Positions 16,203 to 25,101 of a stretch of 64,000 nt of DNA are shown here, one piece after another. The number at the start of each line of letters is the position of its first letter. The first letter of the stretch is position 1. A model generated the notes under the pieces. It worked only from the letters and a program-made list of their open reading frames with translations, was not told where the DNA came from and did not search any database. A program made the position numbers and the translations under genes. The DNA is from Paenibacillus pectinilyticus (GTDB lineage Bacteria > Bacillota > Bacilli > Paenibacillales > NBRC-103111): NCBI RefSeq assembly GCF_001700435.1, contig NZ_LYPC01000027.1:1046433-1110432 (forward strand), read 5' to 3'.

Positions 16203-17561
16203 ATGAAATTTCAAAAAATATTAATTGCAAACCGTGGCGAAATCGCTGTTCGTATTATTCGAGCATGCCGCGAGCTTGGTATCTATACGGTTGCTGTTTA
16301 TTCAGAAGCAGATCGTGAGGCTTTGCACGTTCGACTTGCTGATGAAGCCTATTGTATCGGACCCACAGCTTCCAAAGATAGCTATTTGAACTTCACGAAC
16401 TTAATGAGCGTTGCTACGCTGACAGAATGTGACGCCATTCATCCAGGATATGGATTCTTGGCTGAGAATGCGGATTTCGCTGAAATTTGCGAAAGCTGCA
16501 ATATTACGTTCATTGGACCTTCACCGGACGCGATCTCCCGTATGGGGGATAAAGCGGTTGCGAAGCAAACAATGAAAGAAGCCAGAGTTCCGATTATCCC
16601 AGGTTCAGATGGACTCGTGGAGGATATTGATGATGCGGTTGTCATTGCGCGTGATATCGGCTATCCGATCATTATCAAAGCGACAGCAGGCGGGGGCGGT
16701 AAGGGCATCCGGATTGCTGAGAACGAAGAAACGCTCGTTCAACAAATCACGGCTGCACAGCAAGAAGCTCAGAATGCCTTCGGTAACGCAGGTATTTACT
16801 TGGAGAAATATTTAACTGGCATGAAGCATGTTGAGATCCAAATTCTTGCTGACAAGCACGGTAACGTTGTTCATTTAGGTGAACGTGATTGTTCCGTACA
16901 GCGTCGCAGACAGAAGCTGGTTGAAGAAGCGCCTTGTCCGATTCTAACGGAAGAAACACGTACTGCGATGGGGCAAGCGGCCGTTCGTGCAGCGAAAGCC
17001 GTGAATTACTCCGGAGCGGGTACGCTTGAATTCTTGTTGGGGCCAGACGGTAATTTTTACTTTATGGAAATGAACACGCGCATCCAGGTTGAACATCCGG
17101 TAACCGAAATGATTACGGGCATCGACATCATTCAAGAAATGATTCGTGTTGCTGAAGGCAATCCGTTATCTTTCCGTCAAGAAGATGTCCGAATCAATGG
17201 TTGGGCGATTGAATGCCGTGTGAATGCGGAAGATCCGAATCGGAACTTCATGCCATCCGCAGGTCAAGTGAAATTCTACTTGCCGCCAGGTGGATTTGGT
17301 GTGCGTGTAGACAGTGCGGTATATCCTGGATATACCATTCCGCCTCACTATGATTCTATGATCGCGAAGCTGATCGTTTGGGGAAGCACACGTGAAGAAG
17401 CTATTAACCGTATGAAACGTGCTCTTAACGAGTTTGCGGTAGACGGAGTGAACACGACGATTCCTTTCCATTTGAAGCTTCTGGAACACAAGAAATTTAT
17501 CAAGGGTGACCACGATATTAAATTCTTGGAAGAACATGATGTGAACGATTCCGATTCGTAG
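16203..17561 (+). CDS. accC: Acetyl-CoA carboxylase biotin carboxylase subunit
   Basis: A 452-residue ATP-grasp biotin carboxylase. Seen: ILIANRGEIAVRIIRACRELG at the N-terminus, the glycine-rich ATP loop KATAGGGGKGIR near residue 160, EMNTRIQVEHPVTE near residue 287 and the C-terminal domain. ATG 16203 follows TTAGGAGGGCAAATC; the longer reading adds an unconserved extension. Second gene of accBC. Confidence 0.97.
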   Translation: MKFQKILIANRGEIAVRIIRACRELGIYTVAVYSEADREALHVRLADEAYCIGPTASKDSYLNFTNLMSVATLTECDAIHPGYGFLAENADFAEICESCNITFIGPSPDAISRMGDKAVAKQTMKEARVPIIPGSDGLVEDIDDAVVIARDIGYPIIIKATAGGGGKGIRIAENEETLVQQITAAQQEAQNAFGNAGIYLEKYLTGMKHVEIQILADKHGNVVHLGERDCSVQRRRQKLVEEAPCPILTEETRTAMGQAAVRAAKAVNYSGAGTLEFLLGPDGNFYFMEMNTRIQVEHPVTEMITGIDIIQEMIRVAEGNPLSFRQEDVRINGWAIECRVNAEDPNRNFMPSAGQVKFYLPPGGFGVRVDSAVYPGYTIPPHYDSMIAKLIVWGSTREEAINRMKRALNEFAVDGVNTTIPFHLKLLEHKKFIKGDHDIKFLEEHDVNDSDS

Positions 17562-17569
17562 ACAATCAT

Positions 17570-17598
17570 TTGTCATATTTTTGGCAAAATGTTATACT
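17570..17598 (+). promoter_or_regulatory. Strong sigma-A promoter of the Asp23 gene
   Basis: TTGTCA, exactly 17 bases, then TATACT. It starts nine bases after the accC stop and gives a leader of about 150 bases that contains two copies of a hairpin repeat. Confidence 0.8.
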
Positions 17599-17632
17599 AA
17601 TAAATTAAGATGGCTTATCCCATTCATATCGA

Positions 17633-17740
17633 AGCCAGTTTTTGCTGGCGCAAAACTTTATTAGCTTAATTTTATAAAGCAATGTTGCTCCACACATTCA
17701 AGTTTATGCTTCAAAGCCAGTTTTGCTGGCGCAAAATTTT
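17633..17740 (+). repeat. Two copies of a 26-base hairpin repeat in the leader
   Basis: Copy A at 17633-17659 and copy B at 17715-17740 share AGCCAGTTTT(T)GCTGGCG followed by CAAAA; each folds as GCCAG/CTGGC with a small loop. Copy B ends against the ribosome site of the next gene. See the finding on this region. Confidence 0.75.
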
Positions 17741-17754
17741 TAGGAGGTGCCACA

Positions 17755-18168
17755 ATGAGCACAATCGCTCCGGATTACGTCAAGACAGACATGGGCAGCA
17801 TCCAGATTGCCCCCGAGGTTATCGAAATCATTGCCGGTTTGGCAACGGTGGAAGTGCAAGGTGTAGCGGGGATGAGTGGCGGATTAGCTGGCGGCATTGC
17901 TGAATTGCTTGGACGCAAGAATTTGTCCAAAGGCGTAAAGGTAGAGGTCGGACAACGTGAAGCTGCCATTGACGTCTCCATCATTATTGAATATGGAAAT
18001 CGGATTCCCGAAGTTGCCAGTGATATTCAGAACAATGTGAAGACGGCCATTGAATCGATGACAGGTTTACATGTCGTTGAAGTCAACGTCCATATTCATG
18101 ATGTTCATTTTAAACAGGCGGATAAACCGGTTGACGAAGAACCAGCGACTGCCAATCGTGTGAAATAG
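17755..18168 (+). CDS. Asp23/Gls24 family envelope stress protein (YqhY-like)
   Basis: A 137-residue Asp23-family protein. The core runs from IAPEVIEIIAGLATVEVQGVAGMSGG to VNVHIHDVHF. In Bacillus yqhY sits next to accBC and its loss disturbs acetyl-CoA carboxylase control, so a link to fatty acid synthesis is likely; in Staphylococcus Asp23 is tethered to the membrane by AmaP, which is encoded next here. TTTTAGGAGGTGCCACA gives a very strong ribosome site. Confidence 0.92.
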   Translation: MSTIAPDYVKTDMGSIQIAPEVIEIIAGLATVEVQGVAGMSGGLAGGIAELLGRKNLSKGVKVEVGQREAAIDVSIIIEYGNRIPEVASDIQNNVKTAIESMTGLHVVEVNVHIHDVHFKQADKPVDEEPATANRVK

Positions 18169-18197
18169 GCGGTATAGCTGAGCTATATGGATCAATT

Positions 18198-18232
18198 GAA
18201 ACCCCCTACAGGTTTGCAGGGGGTTTCCTTTA
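18198..18232 (+). terminator. Terminator or attenuator between the Asp23 and amaP genes
   Basis: GAAACCCCCT pairs perfectly with AGGGGGTTTC (loop ACAGGTTTGC), followed by CCTTT. It probably lowers expression of amaP relative to the upstream gene. Confidence 0.7.
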
Positions 18233-18254
18233 ACTGAGGAAGGGGACAAGCGTA

Positions 18255-18815
18255 GTGGGTAAAATTGTGGACAGGCTCTTGCTGCTTTTCTATAGCCTGA
18301 TTATTTTCGTTGCATCGATCGTTGTATTGTTCACAGCTTCCAGCTGGATCCCTCTCGATCAAGCCAGTCAAACGCTTAGTCATTTCTATTACGAGAAAAG
18401 TTACGCCTATACAGCGATCATCATCAGTTTGATTATGGCGCTGATTTCCGTGCGTTTTCTGATCGTAACGCTTCGCCGTGGTCGTTCACAGGCACCTTCG
18501 ATTGACCAACGCACCGATTTCGGTGATATTCGAATTTCGATGGAGACCGTTGAGAATCTATCTCTGAAAGCTGCGGGCCGCACCAAAGGCGCTAAGGATC
18601 TGCGAGCTCGAGTGAGAGTGAATCAAGCCGGACTTGAAATCACAATTCGTACGATTGTAGATGGGGAAAGCTCGATTCCAGAGTTAACTGAAGACATGCA
18701 AGGTACAGTGAAAAGTTACATAGAAGATATTACCGGTATTCCTGTAGCTTCCGTAACCGTATTCGTAGCGAACATAGTGCAATCCGCCCCAACGTTTAAA
18801 AGCCGAGTCGAATAG
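18255..18815 (+). CDS. amaP: Alkaline shock response membrane anchor protein AmaP
   Basis: A 186-residue protein with two N-terminal transmembrane helices (about residues 8-30 and 52-72) and a cytoplasmic domain that itself resembles Asp23 (about 90-180). In Staphylococcus AmaP anchors Asp23 at the membrane. GTG start at 18255 with GAGGAAGGGG upstream. It is followed by a DUF2273 protein, the usual third member of this cluster. Confidence 0.88.
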   Translation: MGKIVDRLLLLFYSLIIFVASIVVLFTASSWIPLDQASQTLSHFYYEKSYAYTAIIISLIMALISVRFLIVTLRRGRSQAPSIDQRTDFGDIRISMETVENLSLKAAGRTKGAKDLRARVRVNQAGLEITIRTIVDGESSIPELTEDMQGTVKSYIEDITGIPVASVTVFVANIVQSAPTFKSRVE

Positions 18816-18829
18816 AGGTGAATCCACAA

Positions 18830-19057
18830 ATGTGGAATGAACTATGGGAGTTCCATAGGGGCAAAGTGATCGGAGTCGCAGCCGGTATTTTCTTCGGTTT
18901 CATTTATTTATTTTTTGGTTTCTGGGACATGCTCATATTTGCATTTATCGTATTTGTAGGTTTTTATGTGGGGAATAAGCTTGATCGCAAGGAACGTTTC
19001 GTGATGCTGGAAGACATTTGGCGCTATCTCACACAAAAATGGAGAATGTTTCGCTAA
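18830..19057 (+). CDS. DUF2273 family small membrane protein
   Basis: A 75-residue protein with two hydrophobic helices (about residues 10-30 and 32-52) and a charged tail, matching DUF2273 proteins linked to Asp23/AmaP clusters. ATG 18830 lies nine bases after AGAGGTG; an in-frame GTG at 18818 is inside that ribosome site. Presumably part of the same membrane complex (inference from context). Confidence 0.88.
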   Translation: MWNELWEFHRGKVIGVAAGIFFGFIYLFFGFWDMLIFAFIVFVGFYVGNKLDRKERFVMLEDIWRYLTQKWRMFR

Positions 19058-19086
19058 AATCCCTGGTGCAACCATGGATTTTTTTG
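19057..19086 (+). terminator. Terminator after the Asp23/AmaP cluster
   Basis: AAATCCcTGGT pairs with ACCAtGGATTT around GCA, leading into a T run; one mismatch. Confidence 0.85.
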
Positions 19087-19143
19087 TTTGGATTGGCTTC
19101 AATTTGACGTATACTAGGAGAAAGAGTTTTTAGGAGGAACAGA

Positions 19144-19605
19144 ATGAAACGCAGAATTGCACGTGAAATTGCTGTACAAAGCTTATACCAAATCCAGATG
19201 AATGAGGCAACGCCTCAGGAAGCTGTCCAGATCGCGATTCATGAAGCTGAGCATGATAATGAAGCCCAATTGGATTTTTCGGGGGATAAGATAGATCCGG
19301 TATACATTATTGAGCTGGTTGAAGGTACGTACAAGAACAAAGTAAACATCGATGATTTGTTGGAAGAGTACCTGAAAGGCTGGGCTATGGACAGACTATC
19401 TCGTATTGATCGGGAAGTGCTGCGCCTAGGCGCTTATGAGATGCTGTATCGGGACGATGTTCCGCCTAAGGTCGTGGTGAATGAAGCAATTGATTTGGCC
19501 AAGCATTATGGCACCGAGGAGTCAGGCAAATTCGTAAATGGTGTACTTGGGAAGATGATCAAGGAAATCGATGAACTCAAAGAAAAAGTGCTACGCACAC
19601 AATAA
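19144..19605 (+). CDS. nusB: Transcription antitermination factor NusB
   Basis: A 153-residue all-helical NusB. It begins MKRRIAREIAVQSLYQIQ and contains the conserved DRLSRIDREVLRLGAYEM and VVVNEAIDLAKHYGTEESGKFVNGVLG segments. It acts with NusE, NusG and NusA in rRNA antitermination. TAGGAGGAACAGA precedes the start. A possible -10, TATACT, lies at 19110-19115. Confidence 0.96.
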   Translation: MKRRIAREIAVQSLYQIQMNEATPQEAVQIAIHEAEHDNEAQLDFSGDKIDPVYIIELVEGTYKNKVNIDDLLEEYLKGWAMDRLSRIDREVLRLGAYEMLYRDDVPPKVVVNEAIDLAKHYGTEESGKFVNGVLGKMIKEIDELKEKVLRTQ

Positions 19606-19662
19606 TAGATAGTGATGCCATTCCATATCATGTTTTGCTTAAAAGGCTAAGGGGGAAATAAC

Positions 19663-20529
19663 ATGTCAGCACAAGTTATTAATGGGAAAGAACTCGTAAG
19701 CTCTATTCGTGAGGAAATCAAATTGGACGTTGCGACGCTTACAGCGCAAGGCAACCAACCTGGTCTTGTTGTAGTTATTGTGGGAGACGATGCTGCTTCG
19801 CAAGTATATGTAAGAAATAAAGCGAAAGCCTGTGATGACGTTGGCATCTACTCAGAGGTGCACACGCTGCCCGAACAGACAACGCAAGAAGAATTAATCG
19901 CACTCATTCATGGATTCAATTCCAATAGTCGTATCAATGGCATTCTGGTTCAATCACCACTGCCAAAACATATCAATGAAGAAGCCGTTGTTGATGAAAT
20001 TGATCCTGCCAAAGATGTGGATTGTTTCCACCCGATCAATGTGGGTAATCTCATGATTGGGAAAGATGGAATGAAGCCTTGTACACCACATGGTGTTATT
20101 GAAATTCTGAAGCGGACTGGCGTTGAGATTGCAGGTAAGCACGCCGTTGTTGTTGGCAGAAGTAATATCGTTGGTAAACCAATGGCCATGTTATTGTTGC
20201 GTGAACATGCTACAGTATCTGTCGTTCATTCCCGCACACCGAATATGGAAGAAATCACGAAACAAGCCGACATTCTCGTTGTTGCTGTTGGTAAAGCTCA
20301 CTTAATCAAGGCGAATCATGTTAAACCAGGCGCAGTTGTGATTGATGTTGGGATGAATCGCCCTGCAGATGGCAAATTAACGGGTGATGTTGATTTTGAA
20401 GCGGTGAAAGAAGTGGCAAGTGCGATTACGCCTGTTCCTGGCTGTGTAGGTCCTATGACAATTACAATGCTACTTCGCAATACCGTGGATGCGGCAAGCC
20501 GCGCAGCACGTGCGAATGTTAGCGTATAG
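19663..20529 (+). CDS. folD: Bifunctional methylenetetrahydrofolate dehydrogenase/cyclohydrolase
   Basis: A 288-residue FolD that interconverts 5,10-methylene-THF and 10-formyl-THF. Seen: VIVGDDAASQVYVRNKAKACDDVGI with the catalytic lysine near residue 53, the PKD signature LVQSPLPKHINEE, and the NADP-binding VVGRSNIVGKPMA and PVPGCVGPMTITML motifs. AAGGCTAAGGGGG-type ribosome site. Followed nine bases later by xseA. Confidence 0.97.
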   Translation: MSAQVINGKELVSSIREEIKLDVATLTAQGNQPGLVVVIVGDDAASQVYVRNKAKACDDVGIYSEVHTLPEQTTQEELIALIHGFNSNSRINGILVQSPLPKHINEEAVVDEIDPAKDVDCFHPINVGNLMIGKDGMKPCTPHGVIEILKRTGVEIAGKHAVVVGRSNIVGKPMAMLLLREHATVSVVHSRTPNMEEITKQADILVVAVGKAHLIKANHVKPGAVVIDVGMNRPADGKLTGDVDFEAVKEVASAITPVPGCVGPMTITMLLRNTVDAASRAARANVSV

Positions 20530-20537
20530 ACCCTCTT

Positions 20538-21908
20538 ATGGCGAGAAATGAAACGAAGATTTTATCGGTTAAAGATTTAAATCGTTACATTAAGCTATTA
20601 CTGGAAGGAGACAATCGTCTTCAGGATGTGTGGGTGCGAGGCGAGATCTCGAACTTCACACATCATTCTAGCGGCCATATGTATTTTACGTTAAAGGATG
20701 CAGACGGACGACTGAAAAGCATTATGTTTGCTTCCCATAATCAGAAGCTGGGTTTCATCCCGAAAGAGGGCACGAAAGTAATTGCTCGCGGGAATATTTC
20801 TGTTTATGAAAGAGACGGCGCTTATCAATTCTACGTAACGGCGATGCAGCCTGATGGGATTGGCAGCTTGTATCTGGCGTTCGAACAGCTGAAGAAGAAG
20901 CTTGAAGGTGAAGGTTTATTCGTGCCAGAGCGCAAGAAACCGATTCCGAAGTTTCCTCGGGCCATCGGCGTAATCACGTCCCCGACGGGTGCTGCCATTC
21001 GAGATGTCATCATCACGCTGCAGCGGCGCTTCCCGTCGATCCCGATCTACCTGTACCCTGTGCTCGTACAGGGTACACAGGCGGCGCCTTCGATCGTTAA
21101 AGCGATCGAAGCGATGAACCGGCTCGGGGAAGCCGACGTGCTCATTGTGGGCCGCGGCGGCGGCTCACTGGAAGAGCTGTGGGCCTTCAACGAGGAAATC
21201 GTTGCACGGGCTATCGCAGCCTCCGTGATCCCGATCATCTCGGCCGTCGGCCATGAGACGGATTTCACGATCGCCGACTTCGTCGCCGATCTGAGAGCGC
21301 CGACGCCTACGGCGGCGGCCGAGCTCGCGGTGCCGCATCACCTCGAGCTGAAGCAGCAGCTTTCGCAGCAGGCACAGCGCCTGCATTACGGGCTGCTACA
21401 GCAGCTGCGCCGCAAGCAGGAACGGCTCGAGCGCGCGAAGCGCTCGCCGTTCCTGACGAACCCTCGCAGGCAGCTGCTGATGCAGCCTGCGGAGCGTCTC
21501 GACCGGCTGGCGGAGCAGCTCGGTTACCGCATGCGTCAGCGCCTAACGGAGCTCGCACAGCGGAGATTGAAGCTGGAGCGGCGCTTATCCAGCTTCAATC
21601 CGACCGAGCAGGCCGTGATGGCAAGGCAGCGTTTGGACACTTCCAAACGCCAGATGCTCACGGCCATGCAGACCCTTCTGCGTACGAAGAAGCAGGAGTG
21701 GCAGTCCGGCGTCCGTCATCTGGACGCCCTCAGCCCGCTGAAGGTGATGCAGCGGGGCTACAGCCTTGCTTATGAGGAAGACGAGAAGCAACTCATCCGT
21801 TCGGTCTCCCAAGTTAAGATCGGGGATCGCTTAAAGATTCGCTTAAAGGATGGCCAAATACAATGTCAAGTTTCGGGGATGGAGGCGAACATTGATGTCA
21901 ACAAGTGA
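20538..21908 (+). CDS. xseA: Exodeoxyribonuclease VII large subunit
   Basis: A 456-residue XseA. The N-terminal OB domain (about 1-100) includes LQDVWVRGEISNFTHHSSGHMYFTLKD; the catalytic domain contains GVITSPTGAAIRD, VGRGGGSLEELWAFNEE and PIISAVGHETDFTIADFVADLRAPTPTAAAE; a coiled coil follows (about 260-380). I see no real ribosome site, so it may be translated by coupling to folD nine bases upstream. The stretch 20940-21780 is much richer in GC than its surroundings (73% in 21301-21360 against 45% in 20581-20640, counted by hand). Confidence 0.95.
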   Translation: MARNETKILSVKDLNRYIKLLLEGDNRLQDVWVRGEISNFTHHSSGHMYFTLKDADGRLKSIMFASHNQKLGFIPKEGTKVIARGNISVYERDGAYQFYVTAMQPDGIGSLYLAFEQLKKKLEGEGLFVPERKKPIPKFPRAIGVITSPTGAAIRDVIITLQRRFPSIPIYLYPVLVQGTQAAPSIVKAIEAMNRLGEADVLIVGRGGGSLEELWAFNEEIVARAIAASVIPIISAVGHETDFTIADFVADLRAPTPTAAAELAVPHHLELKQQLSQQAQRLHYGLLQQLRRKQERLERAKRSPFLTNPRRQLLMQPAERLDRLAEQLGYRMRQRLTELAQRRLKLERRLSSFNPTEQAVMARQRLDTSKRQMLTAMQTLLRTKKQEWQSGVRHLDALSPLKVMQRGYSLAYEEDEKQLIRSVSQVKIGDRLKIRLKDGQIQCQVSGMEANIDVNK

Positions 21909-22146
21909 AACAGAAGTTAGCTTTGAAACGGCGATTGAACAGCTAGAACGGATCGTAAGTCAGCTGGAAAGCGGCGATGTACCATTGGAGAAAGCCATTG
22001 AACTATATCAAGAAGGCGTAAGACTCTCCCACCTATGCGGCGTAAAGCTAGAGCAAGTGGAGAAGAAAATTGAGATGCTGGTTGAAGGGGAAGCTGGAGT
22101 AACAAGGAAGCCTTTCCAGCCTGTCTTGGAAGATAAGGGGAATTAG
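21895..22146 (+). CDS. xseB: Exodeoxyribonuclease VII small subunit
   Basis: An 83-residue XseB with the family block SFETAIEQLERIVSQLESGDVPLEKAIELYQEG. It begins at ATG 21895 (GGAGG upstream) inside the end of xseA, a 14-base overlap typical of coupled subunits. Forms the helical arms of ExoVII with XseA. Confidence 0.95.
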   Translation: MSTSETEVSFETAIEQLERIVSQLESGDVPLEKAIELYQEGVRLSHLCGVKLEQVEKKIEMLVEGEAGVTRKPFQPVLEDKGN

Positions 22147-22147
22147 T

Positions 22148-23056
22148 TTGAATAACACAACATCTGACATTCATACATATATCGCTTCTCATGCCCAAAT
22201 GATTGAAGACGCTTTGCGCCAGTCACTGCCTGCGAATTGGGACGTTCCTGCGTCCCTTCGTGAGTCCATGGATTATTCCCTGATGGCAGGGGGCAAACGT
22301 CTACGTCCCATTATGGTGATTGCAGCAGCTGAAGTGCTGGGTGGATCGCTGGAAGCAACGATGCCCGTCGCGATGGCCATTGAAATGGTCCACACCTACT
22401 CGTTGGTTCATGATGATCTGCCAGCGATGGATAACGACGATTACCGCAGAGGGAAATTAACGAACCATAAAGTATATGGCGAGGCGATGGCGATACTAGC
22501 TGGCGACGCGCTGCTTACCCATGCCTTCTTTAGTGTTGCCCAGGCCCACAAGAAGTTCGGAGTTCCAGCAGAGCGTGTGCTAGCGATTACGGAAGAGCTT
22601 TCTGTTCTTGCAGGCGCACGCGGGATGGTCGGCGGTCAAGCTGCAGATATGCTGGGTGAGCAAGGTCTCACGAAATTAGAGGAGCTCACTTACATTCATA
22701 CGCACAAAACAAGTGATCTCATTGTCTTCTCTTTGCGAGCAGGCGGACATATTGCTGGGGCAACAGAAGCGCAGTTAGAAGCGCTAAGTGAATATGGGCA
22801 TGCGTTGGGCCTAGCTTTTCAGATTCAAGATGATATTTTGGATCTGATTGGTGATGAGACGAAGCTGGGTAAGCCAGTGAATAGCGATGTGAAACAGCAG
22901 AAGGTGACATTCCCTTATTTCATCGGTATGGAAGCCTCCGAACAGAAGGTTCTAGAACTGACCAATCAAGCGAAAGAAGCACTGCTCAGATCCAGCATTC
23001 CGAACCCAGAGCGTTTGCTTCAGATTGCAGATTATTTGTTGAAAAGGGATCATTAG
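22148..23056 (+). CDS. ispA: Farnesyl/geranyl diphosphate synthase (IspA-type)
   Basis: A 302-residue trans-prenyltransferase. The two aspartate-rich motifs are present: HDDLPAMDNDDYRRG (first, with the two-residue insertion typical of type II FPP synthases) and QIQDDILD (second). TTG start at 22148, one base after the xseB stop, with AAGGGG nearby. It supplies C15 precursors for undecaprenyl phosphate and quinones, next to dxs of the same pathway. Confidence 0.94.
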   Translation: MNNTTSDIHTYIASHAQMIEDALRQSLPANWDVPASLRESMDYSLMAGGKRLRPIMVIAAAEVLGGSLEATMPVAMAIEMVHTYSLVHDDLPAMDNDDYRRGKLTNHKVYGEAMAILAGDALLTHAFFSVAQAHKKFGVPAERVLAITEELSVLAGARGMVGGQAADMLGEQGLTKLEELTYIHTHKTSDLIVFSLRAGGHIAGATEAQLEALSEYGHALGLAFQIQDDILDLIGDETKLGKPVNSDVKQQKVTFPYFIGMEASEQKVLELTNQAKEALLRSSIPNPERLLQIADYLLKRDH

Positions 23057-23119
23057 TCCCCCTGCGTGATGAATATCTGCCGAGTCGGAACGCAGGATTA
23101 CACGTAAAACATAAAACTA

Positions 23120-23128
23120 TGATATAAT
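23120..23128 (+). promoter_or_regulatory. Extended -10 promoter of dxs
   Basis: TGA-TATAAT is a perfect extended -10, 49 bases before the dxs GTG. The -35 is poor. Confidence 0.5.
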
Positions 23129-23176
23129 TGTGAAATCGTATCTCAGTATTTTCACATTGAAAGTGAGGAAACAAGC

Positions 23177-25063
23177 GTGCTGCTCGAACAAATCAATCGG
23201 CCTGCGGATTTGAAGCGGTTATCCTTGACGGAGCTTGAGGAGTTGGCTGGAGAAATCCGACAATTTCTAATTGAAAAGCTTTCTGTTACGGGTGGACATC
23301 TGGCCCCGAATTTAGGCGTGGTTGAACTCACAATTGCTTTACACACCCTGTTTCACAGCCCGTATGATAAACTGATTTTTGATGTGGGTCATCAAGCGTA
23401 TGTGCACAAAATTCTAACGGGTCGCAAAGACCAGTTTGATACATTACGTAAATACAAGGGTCTCTGCGGATTCATTAAGCGCTCCGAAAGCGAGCATGAC
23501 GTATGGGAAGCTGGACACAGCAGTACCTCTCTGTCTGCTGCTATGGGTATGGCGATGGCACGTGATCTCAAGGGTGAACATAATAAAGTTATTGCCATCA
23601 TTGGAGATGGTGCACTTACAGGCGGCATGGCGCTGGAAGCCATGAATCATATTGGACACGAGAAGAAGAATATTACCGTCATTCTGAATGACAACGAAAT
23701 GTCTATCGCGCCTAACGTAGGTGCTCTTCATAATTATTTAAGCAAAATTCGTTCCGATCGTCATTATCTGAAAGCCAAAGAAGAAGTTGAACATTTCCTG
23801 AAGAAAATTCCTGCCATCGGCGGAACGCTGGCCAAAACCGCGGAGAAGCTGAAGGATAGTCTTAAATATTTTGTACTGAACGGTGTATGGTTTGAAGAGC
23901 TTGGGTTTACATATATCGGACCTGTTGACGGCCATAATCTACAAGTTCTCATGGAAACGCTGAAACAGGCTGAGAAAGTAGCAGGTCCTGTTCTTGTGCA
24001 TGTCGTCACGACCAAAGGTAAAGGGTATAAGCCAGCAGAGAATGACTCGCATACTTGGCATGGTCTTGGACCCTATAAGATGGAGTCAGGTCAGGTTCTC
24101 AAATCGTCAGGGCCGCCGATGTATACACAAGTATTTGGGGATACCCTTATTGAGCTTGCCGAGAAGGATCCTCGAGTCGTAGCTATTACTCCTGCGATGC
24201 CAGGCGGATCTGGTTTAATGAAATTTGCTCAGCAGTTCCCAGATCGGATGATCGATGTTGGTATTGCAGAGCAGCATGCGGCTACGTTGTGTGCAGGTAT
24301 GGCAAGTGAAGGTCTGAAACCGGTATTTGCCGTCTACTCCACGTTCTTGCAGCGAGCCTATGATCAAGTGGTTCATGATATTTGCCGCCCTAAATTAAAT
24401 GTCACTTTTGCAATCGACCGTGCTGGTTTCGTTGGTCCAGATGGCGAAACACATCAAGGGGTGTATGATATATCGTTCCTTCGTTCCATCCCGAACATGG
24501 TGTTGATGATGCCTAAGGATGAGAAAGAATTGCGCGATATGATGCAAACGGCGCTGGAATACAACGACGGCCCGATTGCTTACCGCTATCCGCGAATTAA
24601 TGGAACTGGAGCCAGTACGACTGACGTTCCCAAAGCGATACCAATCGGTACCTGGGAAACCGTGTGTGACGGTGATTATGCCGCTGTCCTAGCTGTTGGA
24701 CCTATGGTCCAGATTGCTGAAGAGGCTGCCTCACAGTTGGCTCAAGAAGGCATCAAGCTGCGTGTTGTGAATGCACGATTCGTGAAGCCAATGGACGAAG
24801 CTTACCTGCTTCAACTGGCGACCGAATCAATTCCGATCTTCACGATGGAAGAAGGTTCAATCCAAGGTGGATTCGGAAGTGCGGTGCTGGAATTCTACGC
24901 AGAGAAGCGAGTGTACGGCTTGCATGTACAGCCAATGGGGATTCAGGATTACTTCGTTGAGCATGGCAGTGTGCCGCAGCAGCGGGAAGAGGTTGGGCTA
25001 ACCGCTCTTAACCTAGTTGCAGAAGTGAAGAAGCTAGTGCCACGGAAAGCCCAACGCGCTTAG
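23177..25063 (+). CDS. dxs: 1-deoxy-D-xylulose-5-phosphate synthase
   Basis: A 628-residue thiamine-diphosphate enzyme that opens the MEP isoprenoid pathway. Seen: GHQAYVHKILTGR near residue 73, the ThDP motif GDGALTGGMALEAMNHIG...NDNEMSI near residues 150-180, DVGIAEQHA near residue 367 with the catalytic glutamate, and the C-terminal transketolase domain. GTG start with TGAGGAAA upstream. Followed by tlyA, as in Bacillus. Confidence 0.97.
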   Translation: MLLEQINRPADLKRLSLTELEELAGEIRQFLIEKLSVTGGHLAPNLGVVELTIALHTLFHSPYDKLIFDVGHQAYVHKILTGRKDQFDTLRKYKGLCGFIKRSESEHDVWEAGHSSTSLSAAMGMAMARDLKGEHNKVIAIIGDGALTGGMALEAMNHIGHEKKNITVILNDNEMSIAPNVGALHNYLSKIRSDRHYLKAKEEVEHFLKKIPAIGGTLAKTAEKLKDSLKYFVLNGVWFEELGFTYIGPVDGHNLQVLMETLKQAEKVAGPVLVHVVTTKGKGYKPAENDSHTWHGLGPYKMESGQVLKSSGPPMYTQVFGDTLIELAEKDPRVVAITPAMPGGSGLMKFAQQFPDRMIDVGIAEQHAATLCAGMASEGLKPVFAVYSTFLQRAYDQVVHDICRPKLNVTFAIDRAGFVGPDGETHQGVYDISFLRSIPNMVLMMPKDEKELRDMMQTALEYNDGPIAYRYPRINGTGASTTDVPKAIPIGTWETVCDGDYAAVLAVGPMVQIAEEAASQLAQEGIKLRVVNARFVKPMDEAYLLQLATESIPIFTMEEGSIQGGFGSAVLEFYAEKRVYGLHVQPMGIQDYFVEHGSVPQQREEVGLTALNLVAEVKKLVPRKAQRA

Positions 25064-25101
25064 GTCTAGTAAATGATTTGAATAGGAGTAACACACCATA
25101 T

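Noticed and set aside
21307..21558. Ala/Arg-rich minus-strand ORF in xseA
   Set aside because: Composition is a by-product of the GC-rich block in xseA.
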